The notes under the pieces were generated by a model, which did not search any database, was not told the DNA's origin, and was given only the letters and a program-made list of their open reading frames with translations. The translations under genes were made by a program, and so were the position numbers. A stretch of DNA of 64,000 nt from CAWKKW01 sp963850345 (GTDB taxonomy: Bacteria; Acidobacteriota; Terriglobia; Terriglobales; Acidobacteriaceae): contig CAWKKW010000003.1 of assembly GCA_963850345.1 (NCBI GenBank), forward strand, positions 248,001 to 312,000. The letters are read 5' to 3'. Positions within the stretch are counted from its first letter, which is position 1; each line of letters starts with the position of its first letter. Shown piece after piece: positions 46,702 to 56,591 of the stretch.

Positions 46702-47721
46702 CTAAGCGCTGAAGAATAGGTCCGGCAATCCGGATCGCATCCTAACTGACTTCATTATGTACTTTCGCTTGCCTAGGATTCGGGGCAGCAGTCGAATGAA
46801 TTCAGGGATTGCCAGGAGAGTACTCGGGTTGAACAGCGCGATGAATACCAAGATGCTGAGCTCACGACACATTGTAAAAGGCAGGTCCCGGTATGAAGTC
46901 CAACCTTGATCGTTCTTGATAATGGCGAAGAGATGATTTCTCCAACTCCATTGACGGATATGAAGTGGGACTTGTCGATGATGCCGAACGAATTGGCGAA
47001 AGTGTAGAATTCCTCCGGGGCTTGCCCCTACAGCGCGCTCATGTTCAAGGGTTGCTTGAGGTACATAGACGCATTTGAATCCGGCAAGCCGCATGCGCCA
47101 CGATAGATCAAAGTCCTCCCAATAGGCGAAGAAATCTGAATCGAAGTACTCTTTCACTCCCGTTTTGACTGCCTCCAGCGCCGATTTTCGATAAACAGCA
47201 GCGGTTCCGGACACTCCGAAAACATTGATGGCGTTGTCATATTGACCGCGGTCAATCTCATTCTGTCCACGCTCTTGTGCCCAGCGGGTACGTCGCACAA
47301 TAATGCCGGTACCATCTAATATCCTCTCTCCACTCGATGAGGAGTATGGTTTCAGCATCTTCCCAGTGGCAGCTCCGACCAAGGGGTCGGAAAACGCTTC
47401 CGTTACTTTACTTAAGAAAGACCGAGCAAGGATTGCGTCCGGATTCAGCACCATCAGTAGAGGGCAATCGGTCTGAGCGAAGAAGTTGTTATGCCCTCCG
47501 GAATAACCCAAGTTCACGTCATTCTTCTGGGTCGACAGCCGGGCATCCTTGCCAAAACAAGACCGCACTTGCTCGATCAAGGAAGGCGCATCAGGACTGA
47601 AATTCTCTGTATACACGAGAGTAAAATCTTGAAAGTCCGAATCGAGGACCGCCGTTATGCACCTGTGAATCTCATCCCATGAACTGGTCCAGCGCAATAG
47701 GTTGATGCAGAGTTTCACCAT
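46702..47721 (-). CDS. Family 2 glycosyltransferase
   Basis: 339 residues. Motifs: NDVNLGYSGGHNNFF, LLMVLNPDAIL at the metal-binding position, a central VSGTAAVYRKSALEAV, and FAYWEDFDLSWRMRLAGFKCVYVP, which carries the ED catalytic pair typical of WbbL-like rhamnosyltransferases. The C-terminal part has a hydrophobic segment likely to touch the membrane (LSILVFIALFNPSTLLAIP). It would add one sugar to the lipid-linked repeat unit. Same strand as the wzy-like gene, 22 bp upstream of it. Confidence 0.86.
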   Translation of the reverse strand: MVKLCINLLRWTSSWDEIHRCITAVLDSDFQDFTLVYTENFSPDAPSLIEQVRSCFGKDARLSTQKNDVNLGYSGGHNNFFAQTDCPLLMVLNPDAILARSFLSKVTEAFSDPLVGAATGKMLKPYSSSSGERILDGTGIIVRRTRWAQERGQNEIDRGQYDNAINVFGVSGTAAVYRKSALEAVKTGVKEYFDSDFFAYWEDFDLSWRMRLAGFKCVYVPQATLEHERAVGASPGGILHFRQFVRHHRQVPLHIRQWSWRNHLFAIIKNDQGWTSYRDLPFTMCRELSILVFIALFNPSTLLAIPEFIRLLPRILGKRKYIMKSVRMRSGLPDLFFSA

Positions 47722-47918
47722 GACATGAAGTTGCCCATTTTTCTGTAGTCGTGATCTTGGCGATCACCATTCGGCGGTTCGCAACTGAATTGCGCCCATG
47801 CAATCGATTCTCATATTATGCCATCATTGGCATTGCGCGGGTCCAGCCACGCAGCGTGTCGCGCCGGACCGCGGTCCCCTGATCAGGGCCGAAACAGGCA
47901 CTGAGAGGAGCTGAGCCT

Positions 47919-48779
47919 GTGGAATCTCGCGACGTTATCACGATTCAGTGCGTGATCGTCCTATACAAGCAGAAGCCGGACCAAGCGAAGTCACTCTCTT
48001 CGCTTCTGAAGATATGCAGGCACGATCCGTCAATTGCGGACCGAATAGCCATACTTGTGCAAGATAACTCTCCGCAAAGTGCGCCGCCGACCTTCGAGGG
48101 GGCCACGCCCCGTATGGAGTATTTTCACGCTCCGACAAACCCGGGATTGGCCGCGGCGTACAACAAAGGGATGGTAGCTGCCAAAGAACGCAAGGCAGAG
48201 TGGTTGCTCTTACTCGACCAAGACACGACCTTGAACCATCAGTTCTTACTCCAGCTTCTGCAAGGCGTTCAAAGCGATTGTTCTAAAAAGATTTGTGCTT
48301 TCGTTCCTCAGTTGGTCAACAATGGCCTGATACTCTCACCTCAAATCGTTCGCAAACTCTTCTATCATCGTCTTCCGATCGGATTTTCGGGTTTTAGCGA
48401 CGAGCGCGTCGTGGCGTTCAATTCTGCGGCATGCATCAGTGTTCGCGCACTAACAGCGATCGGAGGGTTTCCTGAAGAATATTGGCTGGACTATCTTGAC
48501 CACATCGTATTTCACAAACTTCAGACCAGCGGCGGTCGTGTCTATATTCTGGATTCGCAACTGGAACACAATCTGTCCCTGCAAACCATCGAGTCGCAAG
48601 TTTCATTGGAGCGCTACTCGAATGTGTTGGCTGCCGAATGGCAATTCATTAAAGATAGCGGCTCCGGGGTGGCTCTACATCGCGCCAGGCTCCTCAAGCG
48701 CAGCTTAAGCCACTTCATACAACTGAAGAACAAGGCATACGCCCGAATGACGCTCTCGTATGCGATTAGAGGACGGTAG
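47919..48779 (+). CDS. Family 2 glycosyltransferase, rhamnosyltransferase-like
   Basis: 286 residues from GTG 47919. Motifs: IQCVIVLYKQ, ILVQDNSPQ, NPGLAAAYNKGM, WLLLLDQDTTL (metal site) and AFNSAACISVRALTAIGGFPEEYWLDYLDH. It closely resembles the product encoded at 50481-51413, sharing NPGLAAAYN, WLLLLDQDT and IGGFPEE-WLDYLDH blocks, so the two are paralogues that probably add the same or similar sugar to different acceptors. It is divergent from the upstream glycosyltransferase (197 bp). Confidence 0.86.
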   Translation: MESRDVITIQCVIVLYKQKPDQAKSLSSLLKICRHDPSIADRIAILVQDNSPQSAPPTFEGATPRMEYFHAPTNPGLAAAYNKGMVAAKERKAEWLLLLDQDTTLNHQFLLQLLQGVQSDCSKKICAFVPQLVNNGLILSPQIVRKLFYHRLPIGFSGFSDERVVAFNSAACISVRALTAIGGFPEEYWLDYLDHIVFHKLQTSGGRVYILDSQLEHNLSLQTIESQVSLERYSNVLAAEWQFIKDSGSGVALHRARLLKRSLSHFIQLKNKAYARMTLSYAIRGR

Positions 48780-48893
48780 GAGTAGCGATTGATTCCTTGA
48801 CCGACAAAGGGTTGCGCTTTCTTCTGACGTTTTGGCTGCTGCTTACCGCGATCAGAAAAGCCGGCTGGACCAAGCGTGGGCAAAGTTCTCTAA

Positions 48894-50381
48894 CTACTGA
48901 GGCACTACGTAGCCGAGAAGTTCGTCCGTCATCTGACCTTCGCATTTTGGGTCGCGACTGACAAAGTGATCGTGATCGCTACGACAACGATAGAGGGCTA
49001 CCAAACCCAGACTCGCATTTGGTTGCGAGTAAGCGTAGCCGTTGCGACCGAGTACTCTTTGACCTTCACAGGCGTTATCGAGCGACACGAAGTAATCCTC
49101 GTTGCCCTGCTTGCAACCATAAAAAGGCACGGTAGCGCCCTTTTGCTGGCTCTCATAAAGCTGGCCTAGAAGTGACTCTTGCTGGAATGCGGCAGAAGGA
49201 TGGACCCAGCCCGTGGTTACCTCCCGCACGTGGGAGTTCTTATACCGGTAAAAAGGCATCAATGGATGGTCGGGTGTCCATTCAACGGGAGCGATATCCC
49301 AAGTACTCGGTTTTGATGAGGTCTCGGCATTGATAGGAGACGCATTCCAGCGCGGCTGGGGATTAGAAACCGATAAGTACATCTGAAGCACGGGATACGA
49401 TCCGACATTGACGCTGCCAAACTGATCGTGCACAAATCCGCCGATAAAGTTAGATTCGAAACCAGTGCGATTTGTGTCGAATACGGTGACGAGCTGCCAT
49501 GGAGTAGAACCGGTTAAGAGGGCGGCGGCGGGGATGCGGTAGAGTTCAACGCCAGGCTGACCCCATTCCGCTTTGTTTGCTGTGGTCGACGCACTCCGAA
49601 TCGCCTCATTGAAGAGCGCATACCAAGACTTGGTCGAAGTGTCGTACGCCATGTCTCCCCAACTCGGGTCAAAGTAGTCTGGATTCAATCCGGACGTTGT
49701 TAGTGTTCCTTGCACGGTAAAATGCAGCCCGTCACTCGAAGTAGCTGCAATGTGGCGGAGAGAAGTGAAGTCGCTGTCCTCGTAGTACAGAGAAATAGCT
49801 GCTTTCTGGTCGCTGTTATAGACGACGGGCTGACCAGCACCATACCCGCTGGCGGTCGGCGAGTAGATGATTGGAGTTGGATACTTCGCCCACTGAATAC
49901 CGTCGTTGGAAAAAGCGACGCCGATGCTATTGTTGAGGCCGCCCTTGTCCTGCGTGCCGACGTAGTACATCGCGTATTGAAATGACCTACCATCTCCCAA
50001 AGGATTATCAAAGATGCCGCCGATTACCCTGGGATTGCAGTTGTAGGTGGAATCCCACGCACCGGGCGTCCCCGCGAGCACAGTTCGAGGGCCTTCGATG
50101 GCTCCCGTAACTAGATTCACTGATTCGTAAAGTACGGCATCGGTATCCTCGGAAGGCTTTGCGGGGTTAGTCGCCATCCCGCACCACCAGAACTGACGGA
50201 TATTGCCAGACTGGATGATCGAGGGAGAATAGTCATATCTCTCCGGTCTCCCGATCATCCCCTTGCCCAAGCTGTTAGTGGAACAGCCGACGCAGTAAAG
50301 CAGCGACACAAGGCAAGCCAATATCAAGGCGACCTTGGGGCGCTCCTGCACACAAGGCACTATCGGGAAGTGATTTCTCAT
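48894..50381 (-). CDS. Secreted lipoprotein, GH43/GH32-like propeller plus C-terminal repeat domain
   Basis: 495 residues. A lipobox (LLYCVGC) follows a hydrophobic N-terminus, so it is a surface or periplasmic lipoprotein. The middle, about 50-380, has the look of a five-bladed beta-propeller glycosidase (YYVGTQDKGGLNNSIGVAFSNDGIQWAKYPTPII, LYYEDSDFTSLRHIAATSSDGLHF). The end has two copies of an FxxC...F.S.D..CEG...LGY unit (VPFYGCKQGNEDYFVSLDNACEGQ; ALYRCRSDHDHFVSRDPKCEGQ), as in DUF5648-type domains. It may trim or bind the locus polysaccharide. Catalytic acids cannot be fixed by eye; the enzyme role is inference. Confidence 0.65.
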   Translation of the reverse strand: MRNHFPIVPCVQERPKVALILACLVSLLYCVGCSTNSLGKGMIGRPERYDYSPSIIQSGNIRQFWWCGMATNPAKPSEDTDAVLYESVNLVTGAIEGPRTVLAGTPGAWDSTYNCNPRVIGGIFDNPLGDGRSFQYAMYYVGTQDKGGLNNSIGVAFSNDGIQWAKYPTPIIYSPTASGYGAGQPVVYNSDQKAAISLYYEDSDFTSLRHIAATSSDGLHFTVQGTLTTSGLNPDYFDPSWGDMAYDTSTKSWYALFNEAIRSASTTANKAEWGQPGVELYRIPAAALLTGSTPWQLVTVFDTNRTGFESNFIGGFVHDQFGSVNVGSYPVLQMYLSVSNPQPRWNASPINAETSSKPSTWDIAPVEWTPDHPLMPFYRYKNSHVREVTTGWVHPSAAFQQESLLGQLYESQQKGATVPFYGCKQGNEDYFVSLDNACEGQRVLGRNGYAYSQPNASLGLVALYRCRSDHDHFVSRDPKCEGQMTDELLGYVVPQ

Positions 50382-50480
50382 GTGTATGCGAAAGCCTGCC
50401 TGGTTGTGGTGTCGGTTCGATTTTACTCTTGAGGTTTCTTTAGGAAAAGCCCATTCGCTAGAGGTGCAACAATTCGTGGA

Positions 50481-51413
50481 CTACGGCCGATGATTTTGGC
50501 GCTTGCTTTTCAATGTCTTTAACGTAATTGCGTGGAGCGCCGCCTCTCTCGAGAGACTCCTGTCCGGATGGCGACTCCACAGAGCCCGGCTGTAGCGTAG
50601 AACCCAGATCCGATACAGCAAGCGGTCCCAGAAATTCCCAGCTTGCTTGACAAACAGCGTTTGCGCCGAGAGTATGTTGCGCTGGCGCCAGGCGGGAACG
50701 TCGCTGAGCTTCCCCTGCGACGGCTCATGCTCAATCTTGGTCTGCATCACGTACATGCGATATCCGGCGACAAAGAGAGCGTGGGCGACCGCGTGATCCA
50801 GATAATCGAGCCAGAACTCCTCTGGAAAACCACCAATGGAGCGGAGAGCAGAGACACGAAACGTGGCCCCCGAATTGTAGGCAACCAGCCGATTTTCCTG
50901 AACGCCTGCGAGCGAACGGCTTACAGGAGAACTCGAGTCGCGGTATTGATGTCTGATCTGATCGATAAAGTGAGCCTCGGGCGAAAGAAGTTTGCCGTTC
51001 TCGACTAACTTGGGAACGATGACCCCGACCTGCTGTTGCGCATTCAGGGTACCTACGCAGGCAATCAACTCAGTCCAATACGTGAGGCTTGGCGAGGTAT
51101 CTTGATCCAGTAGAAGAAGCCATTTCTCTTGGTTCTCCTCGGCCTGGGCCAGTGCGAAATTGTAGGCGGCTGCCAGACCGGGATTGGAGGGATCGTGCCG
51201 GTAGACGACTGAAGGGCCTATCGGCGGTTCAAAACTATGTCGCTGAGGCGAATTGTCATAGATGATTAAGGAGAAATACCTGGCCCGAGATGGACTGGAC
51301 TGAATGAACTCAAGCAATGAGCAGAGGGACTGACTCTCAGACGGTGACCGTCCGTACAGGACGATAACTGCCAAGATAGAGTTTTCTGACCTTGGTTGAT
51401 CCCTCGGAGGCAT
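50481..51413 (-). CDS. Family 2 glycosyltransferase, paralogue of the one at 47919
   Basis: 310 residues. Same organisation as the 47919 product: LAVIVLYGRSPSESQSLCSLLEF, IIYDNSPQ, NPGLAAAYNFALAQ, WLLLLDQDTSP, AYNSGATFRVSALRSIGGFPEEFWLDYLDHAVAH, EHEPSQGKLSD. The C-terminal 60 residues are basic and probably interact with the membrane. Rhamnosyltransferase-like. Transcribed in the same direction as the propeller lipoprotein gene, which starts 99 bp downstream of it. Confidence 0.86.
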   Translation of the reverse strand: MPPRDQPRSENSILAVIVLYGRSPSESQSLCSLLEFIQSSPSRARYFSLIIYDNSPQRHSFEPPIGPSVVYRHDPSNPGLAAAYNFALAQAEENQEKWLLLLDQDTSPSLTYWTELIACVGTLNAQQQVGVIVPKLVENGKLLSPEAHFIDQIRHQYRDSSSPVSRSLAGVQENRLVAYNSGATFRVSALRSIGGFPEEFWLDYLDHAVAHALFVAGYRMYVMQTKIEHEPSQGKLSDVPAWRQRNILSAQTLFVKQAGNFWDRLLYRIWVLRYSRALWSRHPDRSLSREAALHAITLKTLKSKRQNHRP

Positions 51414-51555
51414 CGTTGAAGTGAAAAGTGGCTGAGCGAAGCGACGCTCGCGCTAGGCAAGTATAGCAGTGAAGCAGGTTGGAGTTGCCCTCCTCAGATC
51501 CTTGTAAACATGGCTCGCACTTCAGCGAACATCGTATTTAGCGCTTCTCTATCCT

Positions 51556-52305
51556 GTGAGCCGGCCCATGTATGCTGCCCCTCTCCGTGATAAGATTTGC
51601 GCGATGGCAAGCATTACACATCGCGTGGTGAGACGGCTTCGACGGTGGAGGAGCCTTCGGGTGATTGCTGCCGCAGTTGCTGGAAAGAAGGGCATCGAGA
51701 TCGGCGGCCCTAGCCATGAATTTTCAGCGGCAGGGTTACTTCCTATTTATCCGCTGGTGGGATCTCTTGACACTTCGAACTACGCTGAACGAAATATTTG
51801 GTCCGGGGACAAGGTCGACTACGTCCATGATGCCACCAGGCTCGAGTCTGTCGAGGACAGCAAGTATGATTTTCTACTCGCCTGCCATGTGCTCGAGCAT
51901 ATTGCAAATCCACTGAAGGCCTTGAAGGAATGGCACAGGGTATTGAAACCAGGCGGAGCAATATTACTTTTAGTTCCGGATAAGAATCACACGTTCGACC
52001 ACCGCCGTCCTTATTCGACTTTTGAGCATTTGAAACTGGACTTCGAGCGTGATACGCGGGAGGACGATCTAACCCACTTGGATGAAATTCTATCGCTGCA
52101 CGATTTAAATCAAGACTTGCCTGCAGGCACGCCCGAAGAGTTCAGAGAACGCTCCCTTCATAATTTCGAGAACCGCTGCCTACACCACCACGTTTTCGAT
52201 CCCAACTTGATCCCTAAGATTTTTTCATTTGGAGGCTTCGAGCTTATACACGAGCTGGGCGGTTTTCCGCCTCACATCATCGCGTTGGGACGCAGGCAGG
52301 TCTGA
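51556..52305 (+). CDS. SAM-dependent methyltransferase
   Basis: 249 residues. Class I Methyltransf_11-type core: GIEIGGPSHEFS near residue 46 in the motif I position, YDFLLACHVLEHIANPLKALKEWHRVLKPGGAILLLVPD (motifs IV-VI) and a histidine-rich insertion (NRCLHHHVFDPNLI). It resembles methyltransferases found in O-antigen and exopolysaccharide clusters. GTG 51556, ATG 51568 and ATG 51604 are all possible starts. No ribosome site decides between them. Convergent with the epimerase gene. Confidence 0.78.
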   Translation: MSRPMYAAPLRDKICAMASITHRVVRRLRRWRSLRVIAAAVAGKKGIEIGGPSHEFSAAGLLPIYPLVGSLDTSNYAERNIWSGDKVDYVHDATRLESVEDSKYDFLLACHVLEHIANPLKALKEWHRVLKPGGAILLLVPDKNHTFDHRRPYSTFEHLKLDFERDTREDDLTHLDEILSLHDLNQDLPAGTPEEFRERSLHNFENRCLHHHVFDPNLIPKIFSFGGFELIHELGGFPPHIIALGRRQV

Positions 52306-52484
52306 TCGAAAAAAGCCCTGAGATTTCTGATGCAGCCGATTCCGAGCGCCCCAGGTCGAGACAATTGGTTTCTCTCTTAGCCGCTACCCTCTTTGCGTCC
52401 TTGCCGCGCGGATCTCGCGGACATCTGGCACCATTGTTCAGCAATGACGTTCGCGACCTCTTGGGGCCAGGGGGCCGCGAAGAG

Positions 52485-53432
52485 CTAAACGGCTTTTGCC
52501 CTGTTTTTCCGTACCGATTCAATTAGGCGATCAAGGCCAGTCTCAAGGGAGATAGTGGGTTTCCAGCCCAACTCCCTCGCGGCGCGTGTAATATCCAAGA
52601 CATTTTCTTGAACATCAAAGCTGCGAGCTTGCTGGTAGTTCACCATGATCTTGTTTGGGATGCGGTCCTCTATGAAACTAACTAGCTCGTTGAGGGAGAC
52701 GGAGCGGCCACTGCCGATATTAAAAAGAGGTTGCAACCCCTGATATGAAATCGCGTGGAGAAGCGCACGCACCACGTCGTCCACGTGGATGTAGTCGCGG
52801 CTCGTAGTACCGTCGCCCCAGACTTCTACCGGCTTACCCTCGATTGCGCGGTGCGTGAAGTGCGAGACGGCTCCCAATGGCCTATCCAGACTTTGAAATT
52901 CACCGTATATGTTTGAAACACGTAGGACGACGGAATCAAGATGCTTGAGAGCCCGATAGAGATGGAGATACTTCTCAATGGCTAGCTTGTGGATACCATA
53001 GGAACAGATGGGGTTAGTTGGATGGGTTTCGGGAATTGGATTCTCTTGCGGAACTCCATATACCGTACCCCCCGAAGATATGAAGACTATGCGTTTGACC
53101 TCATACTCGCTGGCAGTTTTGAGCATCCGAACAGTCGCTACCAGGTTCGATTCGAGATCAAAGACTGCGTCTGAATTAGAGGTGGATGGATAGGTAGTGC
53201 TGGCCAGATGAAAGATAAGTTCAGCACCTGCCAGAGCAGCCGCTGAAGTATCGGTTCCAAGGTCTGCGGCTATCCATTCAATTTGGGACCACCAAGGCAT
53301 TGCCTGGCCACGAGGGCGGCCGGTGCGAGAAACTGAACGCACCGTGAATCCCATTCTCACGAGCTCCTTACAGAGTCGCTGGCCTAGGAAGCCGCTTCCA
53401 CCAAAGACTACGCAAATGCCTGCATTAGACAT
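52485..53432 (-). CDS. NAD-dependent sugar-nucleotide epimerase/dehydratase
   Basis: 315 residues, extended SDR family: NAD-binding VVFGGSGFLGQ (GxxGxxG), YPSTSNSDAVFDLESNLVATVRML, FISSGGTVYGVP, and the catalytic YGIHK (YxxxK), followed by RVSNIYGEFQ and SRDYIHVDDVVRALL. This is the pattern of UDP-glucose 4-epimerase or dTDP/GDP-sugar reductase relatives. It would supply a nucleotide sugar for the glycosyltransferases around it. ATG 53432 is preferred over the upstream start at 53498, because the Rossmann strand begins right after it; this leaves an 8-bp overlap with the preceding glycosyltransferase gene. Confidence 0.85.
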   Translation of the reverse strand: MSNAGICVVFGGSGFLGQRLCKELVRMGFTVRSVSRTGRPRGQAMPWWSQIEWIAADLGTDTSAAALAGAELIFHLASTTYPSTSNSDAVFDLESNLVATVRMLKTASEYEVKRIVFISSGGTVYGVPQENPIPETHPTNPICSYGIHKLAIEKYLHLYRALKHLDSVVLRVSNIYGEFQSLDRPLGAVSHFTHRAIEGKPVEVWGDGTTSRDYIHVDDVVRALLHAISYQGLQPLFNIGSGRSVSLNELVSFIEDRIPNKIMVNYQQARSFDVQENVLDITRAARELGWKPTISLETGLDRLIESVRKNRAKAV

Positions 53433-54663
53433 GTTGTGCAAGAGGAGATCGCTTTTCCGTACCTGCAAGAAGCGCCGATTCAATTGTTCGGATCTCATTG
53501 GTCCAGTCAGTGGACAACACGAAACTGAGAGCCGCTTCGGCCTTCTGTGCCCGAAGAGAGTCTATTTCCAACACGTTGATGAGAGCGTCCGCAAGGGAGT
53601 GCGGATCTGCCTTGGCAAATTGCACTGTTCGATCTGTCAGCAGCCATTCAGTGTTCGGACCCCTGTTAGAAACGATCGCGCATCCGCAGGCCATCAGTTC
53701 CAGCGGTAGCAGAGAAAGATTGGTATGGGAGAGGACCAAGGCCACGTCACAACTTCGATAAAGCGCGCCAAGTTCAGAAAGCGGAAGAACGCCAGGCAAG
53801 ATGGCTGGAAACGGCAGTTGAATGGATTGCCTGGGAAAGCCAACCAGCACAAATTCTACTTCCGGCAGCTTTTTCGCCACCAGAGAGAGCGCGAGTACAC
53901 CTAGCTCGAAGCCTCTCCGTTCTGTGTGGGGACGCGCATAAAAGAGAACCCGCTTCTTCCCTGACGGAAGCAATTGTTCACCACCGCTGGCATAAGCACC
54001 ACGATCGTAGGAGAAACCAAACGCCGAACACTCCATACCGAAATCCCGGCGAAGTATCTCCGCAATCCACGAGCCAGCCGTTATGCCGCGAAATCCAAAT
54101 TGATAGGTCTGCTTCGCAAACTCATATAAGCTGCCCGGAGCGTAGAACAGATACTCGAGATCCTGAACGAGGTAGAATTTTTGAGCAGTATTTCCGATCG
54201 CGCGAGCGGCGTAGGCGGTGGGCCATGAAGTTGCGATGAGGGCATCCGAGTCCTGAACATCATCCGCCAGCACTTCCACTTCTGCCTTGATGGGGAAGTA
54301 GCTCTTCCTGACGAGTTGGGTAGCGGCCGTAGTACTGAACTTCATGTCTCCGGCTACATACACCCGATTGGAGTGACCCCACTCTTCCAATTGGTGAACA
54401 ATGCGAAAGATATTGAAGAGCCCCCCTCCTCCAGTAGCGATGTTGGGGAGGAGCCAATTGATTCGAAGCGGCCCAGACTGCCGAAATGGGAGCGTGCATT
54501 TACGCTCGGCAGTCAAAACAAATCGATTATCTTCGAACACATTGCGTGGAACGCTCAAATGCTTTCGAGCATAGGCCGTCACGATCTCGTCCACCCCGGC
54601 GGTCACACCCCTGCGTTGAAGCAGCTTCAGCAGCCGCATAAGTCGCAAATCACTAAAGCGCAT
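53425..54663 (-). CDS. GT4-type glycosyltransferase, WsaF-like
   Basis: 412 residues. Two Rossmann-like halves: an N-terminal one opening with INWLLPNIATGGGGLFNIFRIVHQLEEWGH and containing FYLVQDLEYLFY, and a C-terminal one with KKRVLFYARPHTERRGFELGVLAL, and LYRSCDVALVLSHTNLSLLPLELMACGCAIVSNRGPNTEWLL (nucleotide-sugar site). This organisation resembles WsaF-type rhamnosyltransferases. The C-terminus overlaps the epimerase start by 8 bp. It begins 44 bp after the flippase stop on the same strand, so wzx-GT-epimerase form an operon. Confidence 0.82.
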   Translation of the reverse strand: MRFSDLRLMRLLKLLQRRGVTAGVDEIVTAYARKHLSVPRNVFEDNRFVLTAERKCTLPFRQSGPLRINWLLPNIATGGGGLFNIFRIVHQLEEWGHSNRVYVAGDMKFSTTAATQLVRKSYFPIKAEVEVLADDVQDSDALIATSWPTAYAARAIGNTAQKFYLVQDLEYLFYAPGSLYEFAKQTYQFGFRGITAGSWIAEILRRDFGMECSAFGFSYDRGAYASGGEQLLPSGKKRVLFYARPHTERRGFELGVLALSLVAKKLPEVEFVLVGFPRQSIQLPFPAILPGVLPLSELGALYRSCDVALVLSHTNLSLLPLELMACGCAIVSNRGPNTEWLLTDRTVQFAKADPHSLADALINVLEIDSLRAQKAEAALSFVLSTDWTNEIRTIESALLAGTEKRSPLAQHV

Positions 54664-54707
54664 TTATCCTTCCTGGGTAGTCGAAGAGGTTGCGAGTTAG
54701 ATTTCTG

Positions 54708-56105
54708 CTAATCAGCATGCCACAATTTTCTGTATTTGTTAAACACCACGCCTCCCCATCCGAGCCCCATCAAAGTTAGTATCACGAGATATGCTGCGAC
54801 CATCCCGAGGGGCCCTGACGTCTTGGCGAAGCAGTAGTTTGAAATCAGAACGAGCACGGCTATAGATAACGAGGGGAGGAAGAATTTTTCCTGCTTGTGG
54901 GCCCTCAGGTAGGTGCCCATTGCCGCAAACATGTGATTCACGATTGCAGCCATAAGCAATAAGCCGAACGGTAACGGTGATAACAGCTTATTCGCATAAC
55001 GGCTGTGACCGAAGTGAAGATAACTGGTGGCCATCCAGATGACCGCAGCCCCCAATCCGGCGACCAAGAGAGACTGCCGTAGCGCGCTAAAGAAGCGGGT
55101 GTCTAATTCAAGGTACCGCCTTTGCGCGATGAGCCTGCCAAAGGGAGAGGCCTTGGTCGACACCCAGGACATAGCCACGAACATCAAAGAGTTGGCAAAG
55201 CTGAGCGACATCCCCATTCGACCTGCAGCAACTGGTCCTTTGAACGCGAAGAGAAATGGATTGAACGTCTGGTATACGAAATATCCTGAGATCCAACTAA
55301 TCGCGATTCTCCACTGGAAAGGCCAAATATCGGTTCGCCAGGAGATGTGGCGACCTGATGTTCTGTGTCTCAGCAAGTTTACGAAGATCCGTCGCCTGCC
55401 GAAGAGCCAAAGTGCTCCTACGACTACTTGTCCTGCGATTACGGCCGCAGGGGCATACAGCCCATGATGGCTCATCAGTGATATCCAGGCAATGAGACTT
55501 CCGAAGATGGCCTGCCAAAAGCGCATTCGGGCGACGTTAGAGACGAATCCGCAACCTTCAAGAAACGAATACAACGGATCCAATTGAAAGGCGAAGACGG
55601 CTGCTATTGCAGCGGCAATCCACGGAGCGCGCCATCGGACAACATCGCCCAGATGCTGGTGTGCCGAGAAGAACCAAATGCCAGTTGGTATGAGAATCAC
55701 GGCCAGGAGGAGAGCACCAACGCCATACCAGCGAATTGATAATTGTAAGATTGAGGCCAGGCGAGCGTGGGCGACTTCGTCACCAGTGATGGATCCGTCA
55801 GGTGCAATTGAAAGATGCGCGTTCTCGTGACTGGTGAGTTGCATTACAACGTACGAGAAACCCAACTCAAAGACGGTCTGTAGAGCGATCAGACTCGCGT
55901 ACGTGTAGTAGTATCCCTGTTCGGCAGGCGACAGTAGGCGTGCAATAAGAGCGACCGTGATCAGACCGGAGGCGCTCGACCACCCGCGGGCAAGCACGGT
56001 AAACCCGATCGCGCGGTCCAGACCCAGACCTTGTCTTAACCACGCACGGCATGCGGCAGACCAACTGCTCGCTCTTTGAGCGATTCCGACCAGACCCGCA
56101 GGCAA
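54708..56105 (-). CDS. Wzx-like lipopolysaccharide/polysaccharide flippase
   Basis: 465 residues with about 12-14 membrane helices (RAIGFTVLARGWSSASGLITVALIARLLSPAEQGYYYTYASL at the start is typical of the Polysacc_synt/MATE-like flippases; the end reads GMVAAYLVILTLMGLGWGGVVF). It would move lipid-linked repeat units across the inner membrane for the Wzy-like polymerase. It is the most upstream gene of the minus-strand trio flippase-glycosyltransferase-epimerase and marks the end of the polysaccharide locus. Confidence 0.84.
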   Translation of the reverse strand: MPAGLVGIAQRASSWSAACRAWLRQGLGLDRAIGFTVLARGWSSASGLITVALIARLLSPAEQGYYYTYASLIALQTVFELGFSYVVMQLTSHENAHLSIAPDGSITGDEVAHARLASILQLSIRWYGVGALLLAVILIPTGIWFFSAHQHLGDVVRWRAPWIAAAIAAVFAFQLDPLYSFLEGCGFVSNVARMRFWQAIFGSLIAWISLMSHHGLYAPAAVIAGQVVVGALWLFGRRRIFVNLLRHRTSGRHISWRTDIWPFQWRIAISWISGYFVYQTFNPFLFAFKGPVAAGRMGMSLSFANSLMFVAMSWVSTKASPFGRLIAQRRYLELDTRFFSALRQSLLVAGLGAAVIWMATSYLHFGHSRYANKLLSPLPFGLLLMAAIVNHMFAAMGTYLRAHKQEKFFLPSLSIAVLVLISNYCFAKTSGPLGMVAAYLVILTLMGLGWGGVVFNKYRKLWHAD

Positions 56106-56591
56106 AATATTGACTCCAAGAGCTCGCTCGCGGCTCTTTCCAATAACCCGTATCTCTTCATTCTATTCGATAGCTGATTCATTCTATGGCGGCGATGGAA
56201 TTAGGACTTTTCTTGCGCGAACAGACCGTTAGCGAGACAACTCAGCTCTACGGGCTAGCCACCGAACTACTTACGAGGGCTGAGGCATACAGCGAACCTG
56301 CACCGTGTTGTGTTCCCAGGGAGAACGTCGTCACGCGGTGACGCTTGCGTGCTTTGTAGCAGCCGAGCTTCTAGGGAAGTCGGAACCAAGAAGTCGGAGG
56401 ATGGGACCTGGTCGGCTGCGGTGAATTCGGTCTGCTCTCTCGAGCAAACACTGCGTACACTCAATCGAATTGCCCTCTTGAGTGAATCGCGACAAATCGA
56501 AGTTGGAACGCAAACGCGCGTGATCGATCAGCGGATGAACTGACGCACACGCAGTGATTTCAACTCGGCCCGAACCTGAGGCAAGAGCCTG
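56106..56591. other. 486-bp intergenic region
   Basis: I see no gene, tRNA or strong hairpin between the flippase and the VOC gene, both on the minus strand. The short frames here have no recognisable motifs. The part next to 56105 presumably contains the promoter of the flippase operon. Confidence 0.4.
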
